Source: DATEZO01 sp035255485 (GTDB lineage Bacteria > Pseudomonadota > Gammaproteobacteria > Burkholderiales > Burkholderiaceae_D). From it: 64,000 nt of DNA. The position numbers and the translations under genes are program-made. Within the stretch, counting starts at the first letter, position 1; each line of letters begins with the position of its first letter. The DNA lies in the NCBI GenBank assembly GCA_035255485.1, contig DATEZO010000062.1, forward strand, positions 1-64,000. The letters run 5' to 3'. Below, piece after piece: positions 44,245-53,545 of this stretch. The notes beneath the pieces were generated by a model. The model saw only the letters and a list, made by a program, of their open reading frames with translations, ran no database searches and was not told the DNA's origin.

Positions 44245-45384
44245 TTACATGTTCAGTGTAAATTCGGTAAATGAGGCTTCTCCTTCGTCTTTTTTCTGGA
44301 CTGGTTCGGGTGGCCTGGCTTGATTGGATTGCTCATTGTTCAACAGCCAGTAAAGATTGCTGGCCGAATCGGCATGCGCCAGCGCTTCTTCTTGTGTAAC
44401 CGCACCTTCCTTGATGAGATGCAGCAAGGCCTGTTCGAATGTCTGCGAGCCCGGCGACAGACTTTTTTCGATCGCCTCCCTGATCTGCCCGATGGCACCC
44501 TGTTCAATCAGTTCCGAGACATGGCGGGTGTTCAACATGACTTCTACCGCCGGCCTGCGTCCGCCCCTGATTGCGCTGACCAGGCGCTGCGATATGATCG
44601 CTTTCAGCGTCGCCGCCAGATCGAACAGCAGCGCCTGCCGCGATTCAATCGGATAAAAGCTGATGATGCGGGTCAGCGCCTGATAACTGTTATTCGCATG
44701 CAGCGTGGCTACCACCAGATGCCCCGATTGCGCATACGCCAGCGCCGCACTCATGGTGTCCTTGTCGCGAATCTCGCCGATCAGGATGCAATCAGGTGCC
44801 TGGCGCAGCGCGTTTTTCAGCGCAATGTCGAGAGTGGCGGCATCGATCCCGATTTCGCGTTGATTGACAATCGATTTCTTGTTCCGGAACAGGAATTCAA
44901 TCGGATCTTCCAGTGTCAGGATATGGCCTGTCCTGAGCGTGTTGCGATGGTCCAGCATGGATGCGATCGTGGTGGACTTGCCGGAACCGGTGGCGCCGAC
45001 CACCAGCAGCAAACCGCGTTTTTCCATGATGAGATCGCCCAGCAGGGGCGGCATATGGATGCTATCCAGCTCGGGAATATTACTCGGAATGTAGCGCACC
45101 ACCGCCGATACGCTACCGCGCTGCTGGAATGCGGACAGACGAAAACTGCCTACACCCTCCACGGGAATGCCCATGTTGAGTTCATGGTCATGCTCCAGTT
45201 CCTGCAACCGCGCGCTGGATGTCACTTCCGCCAGCAATGCCATGATGGTGCTGTTGTCCATCTTTTGCTGATTGATCGGCACCAGATGTCCATCGATCTT
45301 GAGATGGATGGGCGAATTGACCGCCAGAAACATATCGGATGCTTTTTTTTCCTTCATCAGCAAAAACAAGCGGTTCATCACCAT
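44245..45384 (-). CDS. pilU: Twitching-motility ATPase, PilU-like
   Basis: A 379-residue secretion-family ATPase of the PilT/PilU branch, powering retraction of type IV pili. Walker A is GATGSGKST (130-138); the Asp box (TLEDPIEF), Walker B (CILIGEIRD) and His box (ATLHANN) are all present. It has the longer C-terminal tail common in PilU. The ATG at 45382-45384 is chosen because AGGAG lies six bases upstream; a TTG eight codons further up is less likely. No pilT is beside it. It lies between dapD and the ArsC-like gene. Confidence 0.9.
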   Translation of the reverse strand: MVMNRLFLLMKEKKASDMFLAVNSPIHLKIDGHLVPINQQKMDNSTIMALLAEVTSSARLQELEHDHELNMGIPVEGVGSFRLSAFQQRGSVSAVVRYIPSNIPELDSIHMPPLLGDLIMEKRGLLLVVGATGSGKSTTIASMLDHRNTLRTGHILTLEDPIEFLFRNKKSIVNQREIGIDAATLDIALKNALRQAPDCILIGEIRDKDTMSAALAYAQSGHLVVATLHANNSYQALTRIISFYPIESRQALLFDLAATLKAIISQRLVSAIRGGRRPAVEVMLNTRHVSELIEQGAIGQIREAIEKSLSPGSQTFEQALLHLIKEGAVTQEEALAHADSASNLYWLLNNEQSNQARPPEPVQKKDEGEASFTEFTLNM

Positions 45385-45431
45385 GCCGGGCTCCTGGAGA
45401 CAATGCAAAACACGAGGGGAAAGAACTGCGT

Positions 45432-46259
45432 TCAGGCTTCGCGCAGCAATTCGTTGATGCCGGTCTTGGCGCGCGTTTGCGCATCGACGCGCTTGACGAT
45501 GACCGCGCAGTACAGATTGTACTTGCCGCTATCGCGTGGCAGCGAGCCGCTGATCACCACCGAGCCTGCCGGCACGCGGCCATAGCTGGTCTCGCCTGTG
45601 GCGCGATCATAGATCGGCGTGCTCTGGCCAAGATATACACCCATCGAGATCACCGAGTTTTCTTCGACGATCACGCCTTCCACGACTTCGGAGCGTGCGC
45701 CGATGAAGCAATTGTCTTCGATGATGGTCGGATTGGCCTGCATCGGCTCCAGCACGCCGCCGATACCGACACCGCCGGACAGATGGACGTTCTTGCCGAT
45801 TTGTGCGCAGGAACCGACGGTTGCCCAGGTATCCACCATCGTGCCCTCATCGACGTAGGCGCCGATATTCACATAGGAGGGCATCAGCACGACATTCCTG
45901 CCGATGAAGCTGCCGCGTCGGGCCACTGCCGGCGGCACCACGCGAAAACCGCCCCTGGCAAAATCTTCAGCGGTGTAATTGGCGAACTTGGTCGGCACCT
46001 TGTCGTAAAACTGCATGCTGCCGCCGGCCGGCATCGGCATGTTGTCTTCCAGGCGGAATGACAGCAGCACTGCTTTCTTGATCCACTGGTTGACGGTCCA
46101 GGCGCCGTCAGCCTTTTGCGCGACGCGCAATGCGCCCTGGTCCAGTTGCGCCAGCACTTGCGCAACTGCGTCGCGCACGTCGGCCGGCGCCGATTTCGGG
46201 GAAAAATTCGCACGGTCTTCCCATGCCTGGTCGATGATTTGTTGCAGTTGGCGAGTCAT
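45432..46259 (-). CDS. dapD: Tetrahydrodipicolinate N-succinyltransferase
   Basis: A 275-residue enzyme using succinyl-CoA in the succinylase branch of lysine synthesis. The C-terminal half is a left-handed beta helix of hexapeptide repeats (about 105-225, e.g. RRGSFIGRNVVLMPSYVNIG), and the helical N-terminal domain matches DapD. The ATG at 46257-46259 gives the usual MTRQLQQIIDQAWEDR start. dapC is 28 bp upstream on the same strand. Confidence 0.97.
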   Translation of the reverse strand: MTRQLQQIIDQAWEDRANFSPKSAPADVRDAVAQVLAQLDQGALRVAQKADGAWTVNQWIKKAVLLSFRLEDNMPMPAGGSMQFYDKVPTKFANYTAEDFARGGFRVVPPAVARRGSFIGRNVVLMPSYVNIGAYVDEGTMVDTWATVGSCAQIGKNVHLSGGVGIGGVLEPMQANPTIIEDNCFIGARSEVVEGVIVEENSVISMGVYLGQSTPIYDRATGETSYGRVPAGSVVISGSLPRDSGKYNLYCAVIVKRVDAQTRAKTGINELLREA

Positions 46260-46287
46260 CTTGTGTCGGTATTTAGAGGTTGATTGA

Positions 46288-47496
46288 TTAATGCGTCGAG
46301 AGGTTCCGGGTGAATGCGGCAATGCGGTGTGCTGCTTCCATGCATTCATCGGGTTCGGCGACCAGCGCCATGCGGATGCGATTCCGTCCGGGGTTGATGC
46401 CATGCGCGTCACGCGCAAGGAAGCTGCCGGGTAATACCGTCACATTATATTCGGCATACAGGCGCTTCGCGTATTCCGTGTCCGAGATCGCAACATGCCG
46501 GTCGACTCTTGCCCAAAGATAAAATGCGGCATCCGGCAATGCAACCTCCAGTACCGGTTGCAGCAGCGGCATGACCTGATTGAATTTTGCAATGTATTTG
46601 GCGCGGTTTTCGATTACATGTCGTTCATCGTTCCATGCCGCAATCGACGCGCTCTGGATCGAAGGGCACATCGCGCTACCGTGATAGGTGCGGTACAGCA
46701 GGAATTTTTTGATGATATCGGCGTTGCCGGCGACAAAACCGGAACGCATGCCGGGTACATTGGAGCGCTTGGACAGGCTGGAAAACACGATCAGGCGCGG
46801 ATAATCGGCACGGCCGAGCTGGTGGGCGGCTTCCAGTCCGCCCAAAGGCGGCTCATCCTTGAAATAAATCTCGGAGTAGCACTCATCGGAGCCGATGATG
46901 AAGCCGTAACGGTCGGACAGCGCAAACAGTTCTTTCCAGTCGGCCAGCGACAGCACTGCGCCGGTCGGATTACCGGGCGAGCACACATACAGCAGCCGGA
47001 CGCGTTGCCAGACCTCGGCCGGAACGCTGCCGTAATCCGGCGCGAAGTTGCGCGCCGGGTCCGAATTCACGAAATAAGGCTGCGCTCCCGCCAGCCAGGT
47101 CGCGCCTTCGTAAATCTGATAGAACGGATTCGGGCACATCACCAGTGCATCCCCGGCCGGATCGATCACGGTTTGCGCCAGCGAAAACAACGCTTCGCGC
47201 GAGCCATTGGTCGGCAGAATCTGGGTGGTCGGGTCCAGTTTCGGCAATTGATAACGGCGCTCCAGCCATCCCGCGATGGCGGCGCGCAGCGCCTCGGAGC
47301 CAGCCGTGGCCGGATAGTTTTCCAGGCCGCTTAAATTATCCGTCAATGCCTGCCGAATGAAGGCGGGCGTGGGATGCCGGGGTTCTCCGAGACCAAGGCT
47401 GATCGGGGTGAAGGCTGGATTCGGTGCGACACCGGAGAACAGCTGGCGCAGCTTTTCAAAAGGGTAGGGTTGCAGCTTGTTTAAGAGAGGATTCAC
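46288..47496 (-). CDS. dapC: Succinyldiaminopimelate transaminase
   Basis: A 403-residue class I/II aminotransferase giving N-succinyl-LL-diaminopimelate. CSPGNPTGAV and SDECYSEIYF are the PLP pocket motifs, and Lys243 (SSLSKRSN) should bind PLP. GTG at 47494-47496 gives the family N-terminus (NPLLNKLQPYPFEKLR); an in-frame TTG 12 codons upstream is less likely, and neither has a good ribosome site. It is first of the dapC-dapD-pilU-arsC-like-dapE series and divergent from smc. Confidence 0.92.
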   Translation of the reverse strand: MNPLLNKLQPYPFEKLRQLFSGVAPNPAFTPISLGLGEPRHPTPAFIRQALTDNLSGLENYPATAGSEALRAAIAGWLERRYQLPKLDPTTQILPTNGSREALFSLAQTVIDPAGDALVMCPNPFYQIYEGATWLAGAQPYFVNSDPARNFAPDYGSVPAEVWQRVRLLYVCSPGNPTGAVLSLADWKELFALSDRYGFIIGSDECYSEIYFKDEPPLGGLEAAHQLGRADYPRLIVFSSLSKRSNVPGMRSGFVAGNADIIKKFLLYRTYHGSAMCPSIQSASIAAWNDERHVIENRAKYIAKFNQVMPLLQPVLEVALPDAAFYLWARVDRHVAISDTEYAKRLYAEYNVTVLPGSFLARDAHGINPGRNRIRMALVAEPDECMEAAHRIAAFTRNLSTH

Positions 47497-47731
47497 GTAA
47501 ATGCCGACGATACGAAATTGATTGAAAGACAAAGCAGCGAGAGTGCCGCATTATACCGCTCCCGTCCTGTTTCCGAGGGGTAATCATTGGCGGCGAAAAC
47601 AATGGGCTGCCTATATGGAATGATATGATAAGTCGCTTCCGATAGAGACGGACTCGCGTCGTGGCGGCTTGTTGCATTCAATCCGGCAGCAACGCCTGTT
47701 TTTATTTCTTACGCTAAATACAATCGATAAA

Positions 47732-50700
47732 GTGCGCTTAACTTCCATTAAATTATCGGGATTCAAATCCTTCGTCGATCTCACGAATTTCCAGGTCCCG
47801 GGCCAGCTGGTGGGCGTGGTCGGGCCGAATGGCTGCGGCAAATCGAACATCATCGATGCGGTGCGCTGGGTGCTGGGGGAGTCGAAAGCATCCGAGCTGC
47901 GCGGCGAATCGATGCAAGACGTGATTTTCAACGGCAGTTCGCATCGCAAGCCGGCCGGCCGCGCTTCCGTCGAGCTGGTGTTCGATAATGCCGATGGCAA
48001 GGCCGCGGGCCAATGGAGCCAGTATGCGGAAATTGCGGTCAAGCGCACCCTGACGCGCGACGGCACATCGACCTATTACATCAATAACCAGGCGGTACGC
48101 CGCCGCGACATCCAGGATATCTTCCTCGGCACGGGCCTGGGGCCGCGCGCGTATGCAATCATCGGGCAAGGCATGATTTCGCGCATCATCGAAGCGCGCC
48201 CGGAAGAATTACGGGTTTTTCTGGAAGAGGCGGCCGGGGTCTCCAAATACAAGGAGCGTCGCCGTGAAACCGAAAACCGGCTGCATGACACGCGCGAAAA
48301 CCTGATCCGCGTCGAGGATATCCTGCGTGAACTGAATGCCAATCTTGAGAAGCTGGAAGCGCAGGCAGCGGTTGCCAGGAAATTCCACGAATTGCAGCAC
48401 GATCAGGAAGAAAAGCAGAAGCTGCTGTGGCTGTTGCGTAAAAATGAGGCCAAGGCAGAGCAGGAAAAATTTTTCCGCGAGATCGAACAGGCGCAGACCG
48501 CCCTGGAAGCGCAGACCGCCGGCCTGCGTCATGTCGAGACCGAACTGGAGCATATGCGGCAGGCACACTATACCGCCGGCGACCGCATGCATCAGGCGCA
48601 AGGGCATTTGTACCAGACCAATTCCGAAATCGGCAGCCTGGAAGCGCAGATCAAGTTCGTGATCGAATCGCGCAGTCGCCTGCAGTCGCAGTTGAATTCG
48701 TTGACTGCGCAGCGCGACCAGTGGCAACGGCAAGGCCAGCAGCAGCTGGACGAACTGGCGGAAGCCGACATGCACCTGGAAGAGCATGCGATGCGCGTGG
48801 AACAGGCGCAGGAAGCCGCGCAGCAGCAGAACGACCGGATTCCCGCACTCGAACAGGCATGGCGCGCAGCGCAGCTGAAGACAGCCGAGTCGCGCAGCAA
48901 GACCATGCAGGTGCAGCAGCGAATCGAACTGGAGTCCGCGCATCAACGCAATGCATCGAATATCCTGTCCGGGCTGGCGGTGCGCAGGGAGCGCTTGTCG
49001 CAGGAAAAAAACGGCTTGCATGCGCCGGATGCCATGCATCTTTCCAATCTCACCCTGCAGCTGGAAGAAAAACAGGCCGCGCTGGAAGAAGCACAGCAGC
49101 AGCTGGAAGCGGCACAGGAACAGCAGCCGCGGCTGGAAGAGGAGCGCCGCGCAACGCAGCAGCAGGTCAATGCGGAAAATGCCGCCAATGCGCAACTGGA
49201 AGCGCGGCTGGCAGCGCTCAAGCAATTGCAGGAAAGCGTGCAGACCCAGGGCAAGGTGCAGCCCTGGCTGAGCAAGCATGAACTGGCCGGCCTGCCGCGT
49301 CTGTGGCAAAAGCTGCAGATCCGGCAAGGCTGGGAAACGGCGCTCGAATCGGTGCTGCGCGAACGCACTGCCGCGCTTGAAATGTCGAATATCGATTGGG
49401 CGAAAGCGTTTTTCAGCGATGCGCCGCCGGCCAAACTGGCGTTGTTTACCGCCAATCCGGGGCTGGCGCAGGTCAGCGGCGCGGAAAGCCCTGCCGGATT
49501 GCAGCCTTTCCTGGCGCTGCTACAGCTAAATGACCCCGGATTGCGCGCGCTGATGCAGGACTGGCTGCACAACGTATTTGTTGCGGAAGATCCGGCCGCA
49601 GCCTTCGCCGATCGCGCCAGGCTGCCGGTCGGCGCTTGTTTCGTCACCCGGCAGGGGCATGTGATCGGCCGTTCAAGCGTGCGTTTCTATGCGTCGGATT
49701 CGGAACAGGATGGCATGCTGGCGCGCCAGCAGGAAATCGAAAACATCACCAGGCAGTTGCGCGCCCAGCACATGCTTGCCGATGAAGCCCGGTCGCGCGC
49801 GGTGCGCGCGGAGGCCGCATTGACGCAGGCGGTGCAACGCTTGCAGGAATTCCGCCAGCGCGTCGGCACGTTGACCCAGGCAGTGCACAGCTTGCAGATC
49901 GAAGCGATGAAGCTTTCCGAGATTCGCGAGCGCTATAGCCAGCGCAGCATGCAAATCGGTGCGGACCTGGCCGAGATCGCCACCCAGGAAGCGGAGCAGC
50001 AGCAGATCCAGGCTGAATCGGAAATGCAGTTCGAGCAGCTGGATATCGAACTGGCTGAGCTGCAGGAAATGCATGAGCAATGCCAGACCGATTATCTGGC
50101 GAAGGAACAGCAGCTGAGCGATGCGCGCCAGCGCGTGCGCGAGCTGGAGCGTACCGCGCAGGAGGCGGAGTTCGCCGAAAAATCGCATCGCAACAAGATT
50201 GCCGAACTGAAGCGCAATATCGCCATTGCCCAGGAGCAGGCCGCGCAACTGTTCACCAGCATGCAACAGGGCCATCTTGAACTGGAAAGCCTGGACGATC
50301 AGGCGGCGCAGGCGGGACTGCAAGCGCTGCTGGATCGGCGCAGCGATCAGGAGCGCGCCCTGGCCGATGCGCGGCATGAACTCGACCAGTTGACGCAGAA
50401 GCTGCGCCAGCATGAAGAAACGCGGATGCAGGCCGAGCGCAGCCTGCAGCCGCAGCGCGACCGGATCATGGAACTGCAGTTGAAAGAGCAGGCGGCGCGC
50501 CTGAATCAGGAGCAATATGCGCAGCAGCTGCAGGAGGCGGGTGCGGACGAGGCGACGCTGGCCGGAAAGCTGATTGACGACATCCGGCCATCCTGGCTGC
50601 AAGGCGAAGTGACGCGCCTGACCAATGCGATTGCCGCGCTGGGCGCGGTCAATCTGGCGGCGCTGGAAGAACTGACGCAGGCCGCCGAACGCAAGAATTT

Positions 50701-51265
50701 CCTCGATGCGCAACTGGCGGACCTGACCGAAGCCATCAACACGCTGCAGGATGCGATTCACAGGATCGACAAGGAAACGCGTGAATTGCTGCAAGACACT
50801 TTCGATAAGGTCAATCAGCATTTCGGCGAGCTATTTCCGATTTTGTTTGGCGGCGGCAATGCACGGCTGAACATGACCGGGGAAGAGATTCTCGATTCCG
50901 GCGTCCAGGTGATGGCGCAGCCGCCGGGCAAGAAGAATGCGACGATTCATCTGCTGTCGGGCGGCGAGAAAGCATTGACGGCGACGGCGCTGGTATTTTC
51001 GATGTTCCAGCTCAATCCCGCGCCATTCTGCCTGCTCGACGAGGTCGATGCGCCACTGGATGACGCCAATACGGAGCGCTTCTGCAACATGGTCCAGCGC
51101 ATGTCGTCGCATACGCAATTCCTGTTCATTTCGCATAACAAGATTGCGATGGAAATGGCGAATCAACTGATCGGCGTCACGATGCAAGAGCAGGGTGTGT
51201 CGCGCATTGTCGCAGTCGATCTGGAAGCTGCCGCGCATTTCACTTCCGAAGCGGAAACAGCCTGA
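47732..51265 (+). CDS. smc: Chromosome segregation protein SMC
   Basis: A 1177-residue structural-maintenance-of-chromosomes ATPase that loads on DNA and organises chromosome arms. The N-terminal Walker A is GPNGCGKSN (31-39). Long coiled coils (about 170-500 and 650-1000) flank a hinge near 510-630. The C-terminal signature LLSGGEKAL starts at residue 1074, and Walker B LLDEVDAPLDD is at about 1100-1110. GTG at 47732 gives the standard RLTSIKLSGFKSFVD start. smc-zipA-ligA is a conserved trio, but here a minus-strand gene and a 74-bp element lie between smc and zipA. Confidence 0.97.
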   Translation: MRLTSIKLSGFKSFVDLTNFQVPGQLVGVVGPNGCGKSNIIDAVRWVLGESKASELRGESMQDVIFNGSSHRKPAGRASVELVFDNADGKAAGQWSQYAEIAVKRTLTRDGTSTYYINNQAVRRRDIQDIFLGTGLGPRAYAIIGQGMISRIIEARPEELRVFLEEAAGVSKYKERRRETENRLHDTRENLIRVEDILRELNANLEKLEAQAAVARKFHELQHDQEEKQKLLWLLRKNEAKAEQEKFFREIEQAQTALEAQTAGLRHVETELEHMRQAHYTAGDRMHQAQGHLYQTNSEIGSLEAQIKFVIESRSRLQSQLNSLTAQRDQWQRQGQQQLDELAEADMHLEEHAMRVEQAQEAAQQQNDRIPALEQAWRAAQLKTAESRSKTMQVQQRIELESAHQRNASNILSGLAVRRERLSQEKNGLHAPDAMHLSNLTLQLEEKQAALEEAQQQLEAAQEQQPRLEEERRATQQQVNAENAANAQLEARLAALKQLQESVQTQGKVQPWLSKHELAGLPRLWQKLQIRQGWETALESVLRERTAALEMSNIDWAKAFFSDAPPAKLALFTANPGLAQVSGAESPAGLQPFLALLQLNDPGLRALMQDWLHNVFVAEDPAAAFADRARLPVGACFVTRQGHVIGRSSVRFYASDSEQDGMLARQQEIENITRQLRAQHMLADEARSRAVRAEAALTQAVQRLQEFRQRVGTLTQAVHSLQIEAMKLSEIRERYSQRSMQIGADLAEIATQEAEQQQIQAESEMQFEQLDIELAELQEMHEQCQTDYLAKEQQLSDARQRVRELERTAQEAEFAEKSHRNKIAELKRNIAIAQEQAAQLFTSMQQGHLELESLDDQAAQAGLQALLDRRSDQERALADARHELDQLTQKLRQHEETRMQAERSLQPQRDRIMELQLKEQAARLNQEQYAQQLQEAGADEATLAGKLIDDIRPSWLQGEVTRLTNAIAALGAVNLAALEELTQAAERKNFLDAQLADLTEAINTLQDAIHRIDKETRELLQDTFDKVNQHFGELFPILFGGGNARLNMTGEEILDSGVQVMAQPPGKKNATIHLLSGGEKALTATALVFSMFQLNPAPFCLLDEVDAPLDDANTERFCNMVQRMSSHTQFLFISHNKIAMEMANQLIGVTMQEQGVSRIVAVDLEAAAHFTSEAETA

Positions 51266-51578
51266 TTCGGGATACTTGCGTTGCCGGTAATGTCGGCAAG
51301 TGCGCAAAGGAGGTGCTTGGTCGATCAGGGCCGGCACCGGCAGCCTGTCTGGATGTGCTGGAATACACCGCGGTGTATTTTAAAACTGGCGCGTATTTAT
51401 TGCGAATATTGCTATATTTTAAAGTATACCCCCGGTATTTTGTCTTTTCCAGGATGGAAGGCCGGTTTGTCTTCTCGCCATTCCCGCTGAAGATTGCGGG
51501 AATGAATGACGGAAAAGTGGAATGATGGAACAGCGAACGGGAACAGCGTTGCGCATTCCGGTTACGCCGCACATGGCT
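51266..51578. other. Gene-free interval after smc
   Basis: 313 bp between the smc stop and the stop of the minus-strand hypothetical gene. It carries copy 4 of the 74-bp element (51360-51433). A short TTGCCG/CGGCAA stem near 51281-51299 has no T-run and is not called as a terminator. Confidence 0.6.
51360..51433 (-). repeat. 74-bp dispersed intergenic element, copy 4
   Basis: Read on the minus strand it starts GGGGGTATAC, contains AATATTCGCAAT and AATACGCG, then GTTTTAAAATACACC and ends GGTGTATTCC. AATACACCGCGGTGTATT is a perfect 18-bp palindrome, the most symmetrical 3-prime end of the five copies. It lies 94 bp after the smc stop. Confidence 0.85.
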
Positions 51579-51962
51579 TCAGAGCCGAGCCGACCTGGCC
51601 AGCGCAGCGCGTCTTTGATAATAGGCAACATTCAACTGCGCTTCACGCACCCGCTGCTCTTCCACGTCGGCGCAAATCAGGTAATGGTGTTCTGCGCGCG
51701 TCAACCACCAGCGGTGGATAGTCCGGAAAATCGGCGTAATCGACAGCATGGTCAATTCATGCAGCTTGAATTCCTTTGCAGCGGGTTGCTGCTTTCCAGC
51801 CGTGTTGCCAGGCGATGGCTTTTGGGGATTGACGATGGAAGGTTTGGCATTCCTGGAGAGCCCTTTGGCCGCGCCCGGGCTTTGAATCGCGCGTGATGCA
51901 GGCATGCCGGCGATGGCAGCTGATTGTGCCATTCTTACGCGTTTCCCATGATTATTTCCCAT
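51579..51962 (-). CDS. Hypothetical protein
   Basis: A 127-residue protein I do not recognise as a named family. The first 60 residues are low-complexity (Ala, Ser, Pro, Lys, Gly), with no signal peptide or membrane helix. The C-terminal part, RTIHRWWLTRAEHHYL onward to the end, is more complex, helical and Arg/Ala-rich, and looks like the conserved core. ACGGAGAAACGC directly before the ATG is a good ribosome site and supports a real gene. It is on the opposite strand to smc and zipA and separates the usual neighbours. Confidence 0.6.
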   Translation of the reverse strand: MGNNHGKRVRMAQSAAIAGMPASRAIQSPGAAKGLSRNAKPSIVNPQKPSPGNTAGKQQPAAKEFKLHELTMLSITPIFRTIHRWWLTRAEHHYLICADVEEQRVREAQLNVAYYQRRAALARSARL

Positions 51963-52467
51963 GCGTTTCTCCGTATCAAGGCGTTGATTTCAGGGTACTG
52001 TCTTCAGCTTGTGCAGCCCTTCCTGTTTCGTTGTGCGAGGCTGTGCCAAGAGAGATTTCATGCGGTGCCTGACTTGCTGTACCGTGCTTGCAATTTTATT
52101 ACCGCTTCCCTCTACAACATCTTGATAACTGTCAATCCGACTCATGCAGCGTTTGCGGAAACGCAGAAATTGTTGCAATGGTGCATTTCCATTTTGCAAT
52201 GGCATTTTGGCAAAGACCTTTATCGGCAGGACAATGAACCGGCTTGACAATTTTGTTTCGTAACACTTACCCTAATAACTTGGCGCCGGGCTTGTTTCGA
52301 TGCCCGCGCCTTTCTTTCACGACCACTCTGGCAAGCGCAAATGACGTATGCTTGTCGATTGCCAGTTCTTCGGATTTTGTAAATGACTCGATCTGTTTCC
52401 CGGATGTGCAATGCAGCCAGCGCCGCCAGCAGTCAAACGGCTGGAGCCGGGCGGGGGCGCACGCGAC
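51963..52467. other. Mostly non-coding interval before zipA
   Basis: 505 bp between the divergent hypothetical gene and zipA. Apart from a doubtful minus-strand frame (51990-52205) nothing was recognised. It is richer in A/T than the flanking genes and should contain the promoters of both sides, but no confident hexamer pair was found. Confidence 0.5.
51990..52205 (-). CDS. Doubtful small hypothetical protein
   Basis: A 71-residue frame from an ATG at 52203-52205, ending 27 bp before the start of the hypothetical gene at 51962 on the same strand. The translation is basic, predicted helical (RIDSYQDVVEGSGNKIAST) and without signal or membrane segment. Only a weak AAAGG lies upstream and third-position bias is slight, so it may be a chance frame. 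If real it would form a two-gene unit with its neighbour. Confidence 0.25.
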   Translation of the reverse strand: MPLQNGNAPLQQFLRFRKRCMSRIDSYQDVVEGSGNKIASTVQQVRHRMKSLLAQPRTTKQEGLHKLKTVP

Positions 52468-53544
52468 ATGACTGATCTGCAGGCAAGCCTGATGGCAATC
52501 GGCGGCGCGATCCTGCTCGCCGTCGTCTCTTATAACAAATGGCAGGAATACAAAGCCAAGAGAACCGTGGAACGGGCGTTTTCGTCGACCCATGACGATG
52601 TCTTGATGGAGCGCAGCGCTGCGCCTGTCGAGCCGGAAATGCGCCAGGAGCCCAGCTTTGTTGACAGCGATGTCAGTCAGGATGCTGGCCCGGTGGCGTC
52701 GAACGCCGCTGCCGCGCCTGCCGAGCCGATGGCCCGGCCGGTCGAACAGAAAGAACTGCCGGTCGACGAACTGATCGATTGCGTGATTCCCCTCGTATTG
52801 GCTGGCCCGACACGCAGCGACAAGGTGCTTGCCGCGATCCAGCCATTGCGGCATGTCGGAAACAAGCCGGTTCATTTCATCGGACAGCGCGAGGATGGCA
52901 GTTGGGAACCGGTGACGCATGGCAGTGCCTATGCCGTGCTGTGTGCCGGCGTGCAGCTCGCCAACCGCCATCACGCGCTGAACGAGATTGAATATTCCGA
53001 ACTGGTGACGCGCTTGCGGCAGGTAGCCGATGTGCTGGATGCGGAACCCGATATTCCCGATATGACCCAGGTCATGCTGATGGCGCGCGAACTGCATCAA
53101 TTCGTCAACGAATACGATGCGCAACTTAGCGTGAATATTCTTTCCCAAGGTGCGCCGTGGGCAGTCAATACCTTGCTTGCTGCGCTGGAACGGCAGGGGT
53201 TTGATTTGCGCCCCGACGGCCGCCTGATCATGCCGGACGGCGACGGCGGCGCGCTATTCTCGCTATTGACCAATGTGACACTGGCGGACGAAACCACATC
53301 GCGCCTGACCCTGTTGCTCGATGTACCGTGCGTGACGCCGTCGAAGGACGGTTTCAGCGCAATGATCTCATGCGCAAAAATGCTCGCTGCCCGGCTCGAC
53401 GGCGCGGTGGTCGACGACGGCGGACAACCCCTCTCGGATGTCGCACTGAAGGAAATTGCGGAGCAGGTTGCCGCTTTCCATGGGCATATGGAAGAGGCAA
53501 ATGTTGCGGCCGGTTCAACCCGGGCATTGCGCCTGTTCTCCTGA
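52468..53544 (+). CDS. zipA: ZipA-like cell-division protein
   Basis: A 358-residue divisome protein: N-terminal membrane anchor (about 4-22, LQASLMAIGGAILLAVVSY), a basic stretch, a variable Pro/Glu/Ala linker, and a C-terminal ZipA FtsZ-binding domain (about 215-345; DVPCVTPSKDGFSAMISCAK is characteristic). ZipA tethers FtsZ to the membrane. The ATG at 52468 is chosen because it puts the anchor at the N-terminus. The ligA ATG follows the stop by one base, the classic zipA-ligA coupling. Confidence 0.88.
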   Translation: MTDLQASLMAIGGAILLAVVSYNKWQEYKAKRTVERAFSSTHDDVLMERSAAPVEPEMRQEPSFVDSDVSQDAGPVASNAAAAPAEPMARPVEQKELPVDELIDCVIPLVLAGPTRSDKVLAAIQPLRHVGNKPVHFIGQREDGSWEPVTHGSAYAVLCAGVQLANRHHALNEIEYSELVTRLRQVADVLDAEPDIPDMTQVMLMARELHQFVNEYDAQLSVNILSQGAPWAVNTLLAALERQGFDLRPDGRLIMPDGDGGALFSLLTNVTLADETTSRLTLLLDVPCVTPSKDGFSAMISCAKMLAARLDGAVVDDGGQPLSDVALKEIAEQVAAFHGHMEEANVAAGSTRALRLFS

Positions 53545-53545
53545 C

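Noticed and set aside
49673..50821. 382-codon frame antisense to the smc coiled coil
   Set aside because: A leucine-rich artefact of reading Gln/Glu/Ala-rich coiled-coil codons backwards.
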